21,734 bases of DNA from JBGSMF01 sp041740315 (GCA_041740315.1 JBGSMF010000001.1:1-21734), one strand, 5' to 3'. Shown: positions 10,401-17,375, counted from the stretch's first letter. Program-made: numbers and translations. The notes: generated by a model not told the origin, from the sequence alone.

Positions 10401-11787
10401 TCTCTTCAAATTGCCTGCGACTGCCGCGAGTCTCAAGTAACTTTCTATAAACATCTGCCAGCGAAATGAGAGCCTGGTAGAGTTCCTGGGAGGGTATTCT
10501 CCACCACTGTTCAGCAAGAGGCAGGCCATCCAACATATTGTCAACTGTTGCCCGCGCTTTTTGACATTCACCGGTTACTTGCTCGAGAGCTTGCTCCAAC
10601 CTTCTCACAGTGCGCCTGTGCAAGTACCAGCCTATGAATGCTGAAAAGAAAAGCAGAATCCGCCTGGCCAGCGACAGATTTCTCGAGCCGTCCAATTTTT
10701 GCTGAACCTTGTCCCGCCTGAACGAGATAGCCTCAAACCGTCTGATTTCTGCTTGAAATGTGTCAAATGGCAGTTGAATAAGCAGCTCACCATATTCATC
10801 ATCCCATGGTTCCGAGAATATGAACCTTGATTGCTCGAGTTGCTCGACAAGCAAGTCTTCTTCGCCTTTTAGTGCATTGGCAGCCTGTTGATGTTTCTTG
10901 ACCGCAGGGTAGTCTGAGACACAACACGCAATTGCCTCTGCGTGGGTTAACACCCGCATGTCTTGTTCTGTGAAACGCTCTACCGATTGCGCGCATTGCG
11001 CTTGTTTCTTCTCAAGATCGCCAATCTCCCCTTCCCACTTGTCAAGGTTCGAAATATGGTGCTCCCGAAACGCAGTATAGTCATCAAACAAGCCAGCCAG
11101 TGACTCGAGTCGACTCGCTGACACTTCAAGTTTCCATAGCCTGATAACCTTATCATACGCTTCAATGGCTCGGCGCATTAACTGGGTCTCTTGTCTCAGA
11201 GGGCGCGTTCGCTCTCGCAAATCGTCATACTGTTGCTTGAGACTTGCTCGCTTCTTGTCGTTTTCACGGCGAAAAATCAGTTCGCGGATAACCTCTCCAC
11301 GATCAGTGGGATCGTCCAGAGCTCCCTCAACCATTGGCCATACGATTTTTTCAAAAAACTCGGCCAGGCAACTATTTGGGATCCCGCCGTGAGCCAGGAT
11401 TGGGGTAACATAAGCGAGGCTGCCTGCAACGTCAAAACGCGGTAGATTGTTGGCCTGCAAAAAGTCAATGAATGCCTGCCCCCAGCTTGCATGCCAGGTG
11501 GGGTCGTCCGGCAGGCTAGTGGATTCCTGGACAGCAGGCCAATAACTTCCTTCCCGGTATTTTACGATCCCTGTCCAAACCAAAAAGCAAGCCAGGCAAG
11601 TGGGCGCCTTTTCTGTCAGGAACCGCGTCCCGGCTTGGATATCTGGTGAGATCGCCTGACGAATAAGGGTTTCCAGGTGCTCTAGGTCCTGGGGAGCAGG
11701 CTCAATCTGTCCCAGTAAACCCACAGTTCGGACTTGTTCTGAAAGCTTGCTCTCACATTGAAGGAGATCAGAGCAGTTCTCAATCAT
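7438..11787 (-). CDS. 1449-aa coiled-coil and beta-rich protein of unknown family, partner of the DUF1998 helicase
   Basis: I recognise no named domain and see no Walker A motif. Residues ~60-160 form a compact N-terminal region with CLAC (64-67), GSYWPAV and ILAHGGIP. Residues ~165-300 and ~390-680 are charged, heptad-like helices, probably long coiled coils. They are broken by a short hydrophobic stretch (RRILLFFSAFIGWYLHRR, ~375-392) that could be a membrane hairpin or a buried helix. From ~690 to the end the sequence is strand-rich, like a series of beta-sandwich modules. A CPIC pair at ~1416-1419 with a later His near 1437 suggests a terminal zinc site. The start ATG has a poor ribosome-binding site, but an in-frame stop only six codons upstream rules out extension. 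Gene order (large uncharacterised protein, then DUF1998 helicase) resembles Druantia type III DruH-DruE; that comparison is from layout, not alignment. Confidence 0.7.
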   Translation of the reverse strand: MIENCSDLLQCESKLSEQVRTVGLLGQIEPAPQDLEHLETLIRQAISPDIQAGTRFLTEKAPTCLACFLVWTGIVKYREGSYWPAVQESTSLPDDPTWHASWGQAFIDFLQANNLPRFDVAGSLAYVTPILAHGGIPNSCLAEFFEKIVWPMVEGALDDPTDRGEVIRELIFRRENDKKRASLKQQYDDLRERTRPLRQETQLMRRAIEAYDKVIRLWKLEVSASRLESLAGLFDDYTAFREHHISNLDKWEGEIGDLEKKQAQCAQSVERFTEQDMRVLTHAEAIACCVSDYPAVKKHQQAANALKGEEDLLVEQLEQSRFIFSEPWDDEYGELLIQLPFDTFQAEIRRFEAISFRRDKVQQKLDGSRNLSLARRILLFFSAFIGWYLHRRTVRRLEQALEQVTGECQKARATVDNMLDGLPLAEQWWRIPSQELYQALISLADVYRKLLETRGSRRQFEEKIYQQQQRLEQLAVDAGISLTPGLDIAIGAMEQALEGARERQTATVRAQGELDNIRPRILELNTRRQAIQRELNQAEKQLKSLSKCDIRVDMELVTALRQSRTVATELRTELKGRYPNLAAIERKIRDAQSQGKYKNVLEVDAKQLAEQLQQSQEQTNEMRQRLTYYPEAFPGIDEPIRRYLLYGGQPAEDFLASSVALAHQASQGNIQTSTEVGLPRRILEGFDYWWTGRKKQPMPPEDAEVDITTGQRFRAPVIFLDYGLAEIVVHFHSQRYQATSGGAGACLEVTAGELISQRQTLSLRIYKSTETLLETQELEFPLPLPADHYGFSLKNDSRVIHRWEKDVATYKVKCLAFDRRSGKLVEDPVLPRGELWLIVHKDFSIEPGNCVLVNGGTLYGHWKDYVLLQLDLDQIDELQIMDSQGQRSSIAVSSARPPALDFVGGQQLEGICSEDIGVYVEPPRICIPIKDEAELWSWRLSISPSNGSNPQDCKDYRLSELQTALDAHIGEGLVEVLLANELLLGQCPVGQFNIRVRQEPYTDWRSVLCHVPGLQVKFDKRMYLPWEAERTPRVYVEILVPEHAEFIPQLPAELMGAQNNVYRIGIDGDEDTLSGTLYFRVPSRDELTVPLVISIPKVKWRVQGLVGYDGVAWRDTIEEMWLGDWEKTSELFLLVELPSSAKGRLKLALDNNSKEDEKWLYRGKARFDLLAFKDALLAGDSIQTFTLTLCESQSPVEAVTIFNIRTRWEAEDIECVQSSRGRTILLKVTWSEKGRTDDQDRIIRLWKMSGVSPKLIIEQKVLQGELGVTLQVDASDLPKGEYLLHLVLEDPWQPLVQASCPDRNAPNTQLIQVVSVVDIRQGQILSICSIVDQGQLYQLDEGMYKITITGKRIRKVFTGHHSVLRTNWFVGNLQVAEEAELETEAGRTNPIRFEYDALKYQITTIEDSCGDGAMYCPICIRLFWSRETYLKEEQNGHPLFGPIEVFNIN

Positions 11788-11835
11788 GACATCGCCTGTT
11801 TGTCAAAGCCATTCCACTCTTACACCCACTGCAGC

Positions 11836-12234
11836 TCACACCCTCAGCAGCTCATCCAACGCCTGAAGCGCCTCATCCGCACTAGGCAGGCGTTCCTCGG
11901 GGAAGTATTTCATCATTGCAGTCAGCAACTGCCAAATTTTCTTGGTCAGTTTGTCGCTTGCTTCTGTTTCCTGGATGGATATAGTTTTTGTTTGCAACAA
12001 CTGGGTAATATCTCCATACGGATGCTGCCCTGCCAACAACTCGTAAAAGATCACACCCAGCGAGAACAGCAGCGCGTGCTCACCCATCGAAGACGGTTCA
12101 GACTCCACATGCGTTTGGTCAAGCAATCTGATGCGCAACTCGAGCGACTCGTGAATCGCTGGAAGGCGCTCCCGGCAGCCAGTGGCCCATAGCGAGTTTT
12201 GCGCTATTGCGAATTTTGCGGCTGCCGTTTTCTT
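11836..12234 (-). pseudogene. C-lobe fragment of a Ser/Thr protein kinase
   Basis: The last ~100 codons (11836-12138) read as kinase subdomains VIIb to XI: RIRLLD, then ALLFSLGVIFYELLAGQHPYGD (subdomain IX/X type) and KYFPEERLPSADEALQAL (subdomain XI, with the conserved Arg). The N-lobe, glycine loop, VAIK lysine, HRD loop and DFG are all absent, and the position expected for DFG reads DQT. The frame is open back to a TAA at 12235-12237 but the added residues do not look like a kinase. The fragment ends 48 bp before the 1449-aa gene, so it may be the decayed first gene of that operon. Kinase identity of the C-lobe is fairly secure; its inactivity follows from the missing catalytic half. Confidence 0.65.
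12192..12220. repeat. Two-copy imperfect direct repeat at the gene-fragment junction
   Basis: GCGAGTTTTGCG (12192-12203) and GCGAATTTTGCG (12209-12220) are two 12-nt copies with one mismatch and a 17-nt period. They lie exactly where the CoiA-like fragment stops and the kinase fragment begins. They could be a recombination scar or chance. Confidence 0.5.
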
Positions 12235-12522
12235 TTACAGGGTGGCGATTTGACCAGATTCGTTGGCCAACCATTCATACAATACAGTGTGTGTTTCCAA
12301 CCGTTCAGGTGATGCCAGGCCATAAGCACAAGCTCCCATGGGCTTGTGTGCAAAGTGCGAGCACCTGATCCCGCCTGCATGTGCGTACACGGGTTGCCTA
12401 CATCCTGGGCAAACCAGAACGTCTTGCCTCCTCAGGAAACGGAGATCGTTAATTCGCCCCTTCCATTAAACACTAAAGATAACAACTTCTTGGTCGATCC
12501 GCGCATCTATGGCTTTGAACAT
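12235..12522 (-). pseudogene. CoiA-like N-terminal domain, interrupted and truncated
   Basis: Read from ATG 12522, the first 18 codons (MFKAIDARIDQEVVIFSV) end at an in-frame TAA (12466-12468). After it the same frame continues without interruption: LRFLRRQDVLVCPGCRQPV, then IRCSHFAHKPMGAC and SPERLETHTVLYEWLA, ending at TAA 12235. The spacing CPxC, HFAH, Cys, then E and H is the signature of the CoiA family N-terminal region, which usually precedes a nuclease-like domain of 200 residues or more that is missing here. The 96 codons therefore carry both a premature stop and a 3' truncation. The stop lies in the same frame as the kinase fragment that follows. CoiA-like domains occur in competence and in phage-defence contexts; which applied here cannot be told. 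Confidence 0.65.
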
Positions 12523-12679
12523 TTCAAATCAACTATTGACAGGGCCGACATCAACGACAACATAAAGACGCGGCAGATGCGGCCATTCCAGCCGCATTAT
12601 GCAGACCGAGGCGAACGTCATGGATCAACCATTGAGCCAGCGGGGCCATGGGTACTGGCATTGCCATACTCTGTAACGC
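12523..12679. other. Spacer without a recognisable gene
   Basis: 157 bp between the 126-aa gene and the CoiA-like fragment. All three - strand frames are short and match nothing I know. The only structure is the inverted repeat at 12577-12597. Confidence 0.5.
12577..12597. repeat. Perfect 7-bp inverted repeat, 7-nt loop
   Basis: ATGCGGC (12577-12583) pairs with GCCGCAT (12591-12597). It lies ~85 bp downstream of the 126-aa gene on the - strand. There is no T-tract on either side, so it is not a standard intrinsic terminator, although it may weaken read-through or be a protein-binding site. Confidence 0.4.
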
Positions 12680-13060
12680 TTATGCTTTGAATTCCTTTTG
12701 CCATGCAGTGTACACGGCCTCTTTCTCTTCCTGCCAAAATCGGCGTTTCTCGTCTTTTGAAACCCCTTGGAGCTTGCCTAAAGCTTTCGCCAGGCTAAAG
12801 AAGCCAGGGCCAGGCGAGCCATCCACTCCCACCACCACCGCGCTCAACATCGGCCGGCCAAGATTACATTCATTCTCTGCGATCTCACCCAGCATCTTGC
12901 CCACCTCTTTACCCATATGGCTGCCTTTCAAGGGCAATCCCATGATCTTTGCAATGGCCTGGTAAGTAGTGATGCCCTTGTAACGAGCAGCGCTGATCAA
13001 CTCACAATAAACGAGCAAGTATTCCCTAGTTCTTCGATACTTGTCTGATACTACTGGCAT
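12680..13060 (-). CDS. Conserved small protein, possible winged-helix fold
   Basis: A 126-aa protein. ATG 13060 is chosen because a perfect AAGGAGG lies 8 nt upstream, although the frame is open to 13192. Visible motifs: a helix YLLVYCELISAARYKG, TTYQAIAKIMGLP, GSHMGKEVGKMLGEIAE, RPMLSAVVVGVDGSPGPGFF and a C-terminal basic/aromatic helix (RRFWQEEKEAVYTAWQ). The order TTYxxIAxxxGLP, then xxVGxxLG, then RPxLSxVVV, then G-rich GFF loosely recalls the DNA-binding domain of alkyltransferase-like (MGMT/ATL) proteins, where a TYGEIA helix is followed by AVGxALxxNP and PCHRVV. The active-site PCHR is not present, so no alkyl transfer is implied. I believe this is a conserved family but cannot name it. 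Last intact gene of the small-gene cluster. Confidence 0.75.
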   Translation of the reverse strand: MPVVSDKYRRTREYLLVYCELISAARYKGITTYQAIAKIMGLPLKGSHMGKEVGKMLGEIAENECNLGRPMLSAVVVGVDGSPGPGFFSLAKALGKLQGVSKDEKRRFWQEEKEAVYTAWQKEFKA

Positions 13061-13068
13061 AAAAAAAA

Positions 13069-13075
13069 CCTCCTT
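13069..13075 (-). promoter_or_regulatory. Perfect Shine-Dalgarno site for the 126-aa protein
   Basis: AAGGAGG on the - strand, followed by eight T residues and the ATG at 13060. It sets the start 44 codons inside the longest open frame. Confidence 0.75.
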
Positions 13076-13097
13076 GAGTGTATGAAACTGCCTTTGC

Positions 13098-13199
13098 TTA
13101 TTCAATCGGCCACGCTGGTATCGCCGCGTCAATCTTGTCTCTCGGCTGGATGGTTTCCTTGAGAGCGGCGACAGGCCCGCCCTGATGAGCATAATGGAA
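13098..13199 (-). pseudogene. Tail remnant of a type ISP restriction-modification enzyme
   Basis: A frame overlapping the 3' end of the 58-aa gene's spacer reads FHYAHQGGPVAALKETIQ and then DKIDAAIPAWPIE before its stop. Type ISP enzymes commonly end with a pattern like hYxxhVxALKETIRLMxEID, then a short linker and WPIE. Only this ~33-residue tail is present, with no start codon of its own, so it can only be a scar. It is distinct from the remnant at 18091-18552, because both contain the ALKE(T/A)I segment. The assignment rests on a short match. Confidence 0.4.
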
Positions 13200-13203
13200 T
13201 TGT

Positions 13204-13380
13204 CTACCGTTTAGGCAGTCGGTGTTCTTTGCGCTTGGCGCCGTGGCAGCTCTTGCACCGGCAATGTCTGCCGCCTTGTGACTCTCCATGTGTTCTATCT
13301 TGCGGGAATTCACTCAGCGGTCCCCATTTGCGGCAAATGGAGCAGCCCTTTTTAACACCCTTCTGAACGACCACTGCCAT
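13204..13380 (-). CDS. 58-aa zinc-ribbon-like protein
   Basis: ATG 13380 is preferred because TAGGAGAA lies ~8 nt upstream; the longer open frame has no support. Residues ~13-44 hold CSICRKWGPLSEF followed by HCRCKSCHGAKRKEH, a C-x2-C / C-x-C-x2-C set typical of a single zinc ribbon. The pattern CxxC, (K/R)xxxxxxxF, then CxxC followed by basic residues is often seen at the N-terminus of phage and mobile-element HNH nucleases, but no HNH core follows. It may be a small DNA- or RNA-binding accessory protein. It sits 13 bp after the 93-aa gene, so the two are likely co-transcribed. Confidence 0.65.
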   Translation of the reverse strand: MAVVVQKGVKKGCSICRKWGPLSEFPQDRTHGESQGGRHCRCKSCHGAKRKEHRLPKR

Positions 13381-13393
13381 TTCAAAAATTCTC

Positions 13394-13675
13394 CTACAAG
13401 TCTGTCTTGCCTTTGCGCTCCAAGTCAAAGAGCACCCGAATACCGTAGTAGAAACACTCCTTTTGAAACGATAGCTCCCAATCACGAAGTGTAGCTATCT
13501 CACCCCAATCACCTTCTTTTAGGGCGTGGGCGACATCCTGATGCCTCCCTCGCCGAGACTCTCTGGCTCTTTCTATCCACATTGGGGGAACATTCTTTCC
13601 AGCAGCCTTGAGCAAAAAGTACCCTTCCAATGGACTGCCATCTGCGGCTTCAAAGAGATCAGCTTCTTTGGACAT
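13394..13675 (-). CDS. 93-aa hypothetical protein
   Basis: ATG 13675 has an AAGGAGAA ribosome-binding site ~7 nt upstream. The sequence is soluble, charged and helix-rich, with LEGYFLLKAAGKNVPPMWIER near the N-terminus and KECFYYGIRVLFDLE near the C-terminus. I recognise no domain. It starts 75 bp after the helicase-nuclease gene ends and precedes the zinc-ribbon gene by 13 bp, so it may be part of that operon. Confidence 0.6.
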   Translation of the reverse strand: MSKEADLFEAADGSPLEGYFLLKAAGKNVPPMWIERARESRRGRHQDVAHALKEGDWGEIATLRDWELSFQKECFYYGIRVLFDLERKGKTDL

Positions 13676-13750
13676 TGTAGATTCTCCTTGTCTGTGCTGT
13701 TACAATGCTGGTAATCTATGAAATAGTACTGAGCTTGAATTCCTTAATAC

Positions 13751-16700
13751 TCATATTCCAAAGTGCTCCTTCAAAACCCGCTCAACAATCTTGCTATCAA
13801 AACCACTCTGTTCCTCGGTGATAATCAAGTGGTCGGCAAATCCGTATTTCTCGTACCAGGTCTTCTTTGTCTTCCAGTGATTGCGATACCGTTTGTCATG
13901 GAGCATACCGAGGTGTTCCCAATACCATTCTTCACCGCGCCAGTTGATGGTAAAGTCGGGCAAGTAAAAAGTCCCATCGGGTGCGCGTAATGGAGTCTCG
14001 TAGGTGAAGGATATGCCGCGATCTGCCAGCATATTGGCAATGATGACTTCGGACTTGGAACGCACCATCTGCTCAGTAAGAGTGCGGTGGATTTTGCCTT
14101 CCTCGTACCACTCTAGCATAGTCTGGAATTCTGCCGGGGCCGGACGGAACCCAAACAGAGAAGAGTTTATGCGAGCCAGATACGAGTTCTCAGGGCGGCG
14201 CAGGCTCAGTATCGGTGCAATGTCCTCTTGAATCAGCAAGGTGCAGTGAGTTTGGGCGCGGGTGATACCGGTGTAGAACAGTTCTCGTGAGAGCAACCCG
14301 CGCTTGTGTTTTGGCAGGACAAAATAAACTCGCTTGAATTCACTGCCCTGTGATTTGTGCACAGAGATGGCATAGGCCAATTCCAAATTCTCGTTCACTT
14401 CGTTCTCTGATCTGTAATCAACCCACCACTGTTGCTTGCGACTGAATACCACCTGAAATCTGTCTATGTGAAACCATGCCCCCTTCCATTTTTTACTGTC
14501 AAAGCCATGAACTCTGGTCATGCCAATCTCCCCATTGAACACTTCGATCCGCTCATTAGTGCGGGTTTGTGTGTTGTAAGCCCAGACGGGTCTTGACTTG
14601 GGACGGTTGATGACCTGAATGACTTTATCAAAAAAGGTAATGGTGCCTAATGCTCCCTTAGTTTTGAGCAGGTGTCCATTCTTGTGTTGTTGCAAAATCA
14701 GGTTGAGATGCTCCAGACCGAACAACTCTCCTCGATATGGGGAAATGACCTGCACGGCTTCGGGGCAATCCTTATCTCCATCTTTCAGGGCAGCATTCCA
14801 GAGTTCGTAAGGTCGCTCTGCATTGAGGGACCTCCCTGTATCCTGTTCCATATCTGTAACAATGGTCTGGAGCAACAGCCTCCCCAGGTCTTCATGCGTT
14901 TGCCAATATATGACTCTCAGGTCGCCGTCAATTTCCCCACCTTCCTGCACTCGTGCCAGCATCTCATCTTGTTGAGCATCCACATCAGCTGCTTTTTCCT
15001 CAGCCAATTCACGCCGGACGTACAATGATGCCAGATCAAGGATACCAGTGCCTTTTTCTGTAAGCCTATTGAGAATATGGCGCATATTGATCGTCAGTTC
15101 GCCAACATGTTCGGGCATTTCATGGCGAAGCCAGTCAATGAGGTCGGCAAAAACTCTTCCTGTGCCAATCGGCGGCAACTGGTTGGGATCTCCAACAAAA
15201 ATGAGACGCTCCACCGTCGTCCAATTGACCGCACGAAAGAAGGTGGCCAGCAACGGCAAATCCAACATGGATGATTCATCTATAATGAAAGTCGTAATGT
15301 CTTCCTTACATTGCCCACCGTGGCGACGCAGTGTCAGGTTATCGTTCAACCAGCCACATTCAGCAAGGAACGAGTGAAGAGTACGAGCTTCCTTGCCCGT
15401 ACGCTCCCGCAAGCGGTCGGCAGCTTTTCCCGTAGGTGCAAGCAATTGAAAGGAAGTGCCTGTGCCATGAGCCTTCTCAATTGCCTGAATGATGGCCTTG
15501 ACTACGGTGGTCTTGCCGGTGCCTGCTGCGCCACACAAGACGCTGATCGGGCGCCGGAAAATCTGCTGGCAGGTTTCGACCTGCCTAACCAGAGCTTGTT
15601 CATATTCCTCAGGATGAGACTGACTCAACTTGCTCTCAGAATCATAGAGAAAACCCTTCCAGTGTTTTTCAGTCACAGGAAAGCGCAACTTTACATCGGG
15701 CAATGAGGCCATTTGTCGAAGCACGTTCTCGACCGTGCGTTCATCCTCGAAAATTGTCTTGAGATAGAGATAAAGCTGATCATTGGCACGACGAAAAGTA
15801 AGCGCAGCGCTCAGGTCTTGCTCCTCAACTTCCAAATGCCGCTGCGTGAACTGGGCGCGCTTCCACTCTGGCAAGAAGCTGAGCTTGTGATTGAGGCCCT
15901 CCAAGACTTGGCTGACTGGCAGGAAAGTGTGCTGGCTGGCCCGCTGGAGCTGTTCAACGCACAGCGCGCGTAGTCGCCGCCAGTCGTTGGTTTCCAAGTC
16001 TGACTCTACGCCCAACTCTGGCGAGGGAAACATACCATGATCAATCTGGCTAAAAGTAATTTGATCGTCTGGCCCATCGCCTACATACTGCTCGCTCAGG
16101 ATGTAGGGATTCTCAGCAATTTTAGCATGGGGGGCATAAATGTTGACACTTTCGGGGTGCTCAAGACTGCATTCGATCTGGTCGGCCTGCAAATCAAAGC
16201 GAGGCAACACATCACGAACTAAAGACTGCTGCTCAGGCTCCAAGTAACGCCATTGCTTCCGAATAGCAGTAACCCGCTTGGCTTCCAGGCGAAGCCCCGG
16301 AATAGCGGAAACATCCCCTTGAAGGAACGCAAACAATTCATCTTTCACCGCTTGTTCGCCTTTTCGGGGGATTTGAGCCATAGCATGAGGAATTGCTTCG
16401 CTAAACTTGAGGTAATCCAGTGCCCGAAGAAGGCCAGGATACAAACCCCGGTTATGCCACAACTCGGCCATGACCGAAGCAAGCCACTGCTGGCGGATTT
16501 GCCAGTTCTCACTCGTGTCGCCGATCTCTTGTAATACACCAACGATTTCGCTGAGGCGCTCGATTAATCCCAATGCACCGTCGTCGGAGATGTGTCGGGT
16601 AGCATACTTGAAATGGCGCGAGTTCTCTGGAACAAACAAGAGGCGTTCTAGCACATCGGGACGATCCATATAGAGATAATAGGGCAACCGTAGCCCTTGA

Positions 16701-17335
16701 TCGGGATAGTGAGCAGTAATATTGCGCAGCCAGGCATTTGGGCCGTAGCGTTGCTCGTTCTGGGGAGATTGGCCGACCCAGGTCAGTTCAGTGCCTACTT
16801 GCTTGACACGCCCTATGCCAATAACCACGTAAAAATGCTGATCGTTCTCGCTGAAAGGGTTGCTGTAATTGGTGTAGTAAAAGATCAAACTGCGGTCTGG
16901 CACGATCTGACTAAAATAGCCGTTGGCAGCTTCTCGCCGTTTGACAGCATTGTACCTGGGAGAAGCTCCTTCCGGATTGTGTACCTCATCCTTGTACATC
17001 TCCTCGTAGGGCCAAGTCGCTACTGTGTAGGGCGGCAGTGGCCAAGTCTTGATTCGAGTACCATCTTTGAACCAGGTTGGCGGTGGAGCATAAGCCTCCA
17101 GCGTATCTGGGCCAAAGGCGTTTATGCTGTAAATACAGGGCGGCGCGCCTGTGATAGCCTTGCACGGCTGTCCAGCCAGAGGTTGCTCCCACTCCAATTT
17201 GCGGTCTCTAGCAACCATATCGCCTGGAAAGGAATACTGCCCGACGCAATAGGTGTTGGCTCGCGGATCGCGACATATGCAACCATTCCAGCCGCCATCA
17301 TGCCAGGCAAGACGAATCGAGATATGAGTAGTCAT
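13751..17335 (-). CDS. RecD-like SF1 helicase fused to a C-terminal PD-(D/E)XK-like nuclease, with a large unknown N-terminal region
   Basis: A 1194-aa protein. Residues 1-~570 match no domain I can name; the start carries WHDGGWNGCICRDPRANTYC, and a strand-rich part around 148-185 reads FYYTNYSNPF then VVIGIGRVK. The helicase spans ~585-1037: Walker A GAAGTGKTT (602-610), LLAPTGKAA (631-639), Walker B FIIDESSM (683-690), GDPNQLPP (715-722), SVHKSQGSEF (991-1000) and YTGITRA (1021-1027), the RecD/UvrD SF1 set. Residues ~1090-1190 look like a nuclease: RSKSE (Glu1096), YETPL (Glu1113), LPDFTI (Asp1127), WYWEHLGM (Glu1140), then KxxWY. In PD-(D/E)XK enzymes such acids bind the metal. GGAGG lies ~10 nt before ATG 17335. 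It follows the 224-aa gene by 40 bp, so the two probably act together. A duplex-unwinding, DNA-degrading defence protein is the likely role. Confidence 0.8.
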   Translation of the reverse strand: MTTHISIRLAWHDGGWNGCICRDPRANTYCVGQYSFPGDMVARDRKLEWEQPLAGQPCKAITGAPPCIYSINAFGPDTLEAYAPPPTWFKDGTRIKTWPLPPYTVATWPYEEMYKDEVHNPEGASPRYNAVKRREAANGYFSQIVPDRSLIFYYTNYSNPFSENDQHFYVVIGIGRVKQVGTELTWVGQSPQNEQRYGPNAWLRNITAHYPDQGLRLPYYLYMDRPDVLERLLFVPENSRHFKYATRHISDDGALGLIERLSEIVGVLQEIGDTSENWQIRQQWLASVMAELWHNRGLYPGLLRALDYLKFSEAIPHAMAQIPRKGEQAVKDELFAFLQGDVSAIPGLRLEAKRVTAIRKQWRYLEPEQQSLVRDVLPRFDLQADQIECSLEHPESVNIYAPHAKIAENPYILSEQYVGDGPDDQITFSQIDHGMFPSPELGVESDLETNDWRRLRALCVEQLQRASQHTFLPVSQVLEGLNHKLSFLPEWKRAQFTQRHLEVEEQDLSAALTFRRANDQLYLYLKTIFEDERTVENVLRQMASLPDVKLRFPVTEKHWKGFLYDSESKLSQSHPEEYEQALVRQVETCQQIFRRPISVLCGAAGTGKTTVVKAIIQAIEKAHGTGTSFQLLAPTGKAADRLRERTGKEARTLHSFLAECGWLNDNLTLRRHGGQCKEDITTFIIDESSMLDLPLLATFFRAVNWTTVERLIFVGDPNQLPPIGTGRVFADLIDWLRHEMPEHVGELTINMRHILNRLTEKGTGILDLASLYVRRELAEEKAADVDAQQDEMLARVQEGGEIDGDLRVIYWQTHEDLGRLLLQTIVTDMEQDTGRSLNAERPYELWNAALKDGDKDCPEAVQVISPYRGELFGLEHLNLILQQHKNGHLLKTKGALGTITFFDKVIQVINRPKSRPVWAYNTQTRTNERIEVFNGEIGMTRVHGFDSKKWKGAWFHIDRFQVVFSRKQQWWVDYRSENEVNENLELAYAISVHKSQGSEFKRVYFVLPKHKRGLLSRELFYTGITRAQTHCTLLIQEDIAPILSLRRPENSYLARINSSLFGFRPAPAEFQTMLEWYEEGKIHRTLTEQMVRSKSEVIIANMLADRGISFTYETPLRAPDGTFYLPDFTINWRGEEWYWEHLGMLHDKRYRNHWKTKKTWYEKYGFADHLIITEEQSGFDSKIVERVLKEHFGI

Positions 17336-17375
17336 GCCCAGATATCCTCCATAGCTAAAATCGCCAGGATGCGGG

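Noticed and set aside
2552..11787. DISARM, Dpd, BREX or Zorya locus
   Set aside because: The DUF1998 helicase alone fits several systems, but no phospholipase-D nuclease, TGT-like DpdA, alkaline phosphatase PglZ, or ZorA/ZorB motor genes are present in the window.
12346..12690. + strand 114-codon open frame
   Set aside because: It lies antisense to the CoiA-like fragment, has no ribosome-binding site and its protein matches nothing recognisable.
13061..13192. N-terminal extension of the 126-aa protein (MLIRAGLSPLSRK)
   Set aside because: It overlaps the type ISP tail in another frame and would place a perfect ribosome-binding site inside the gene.
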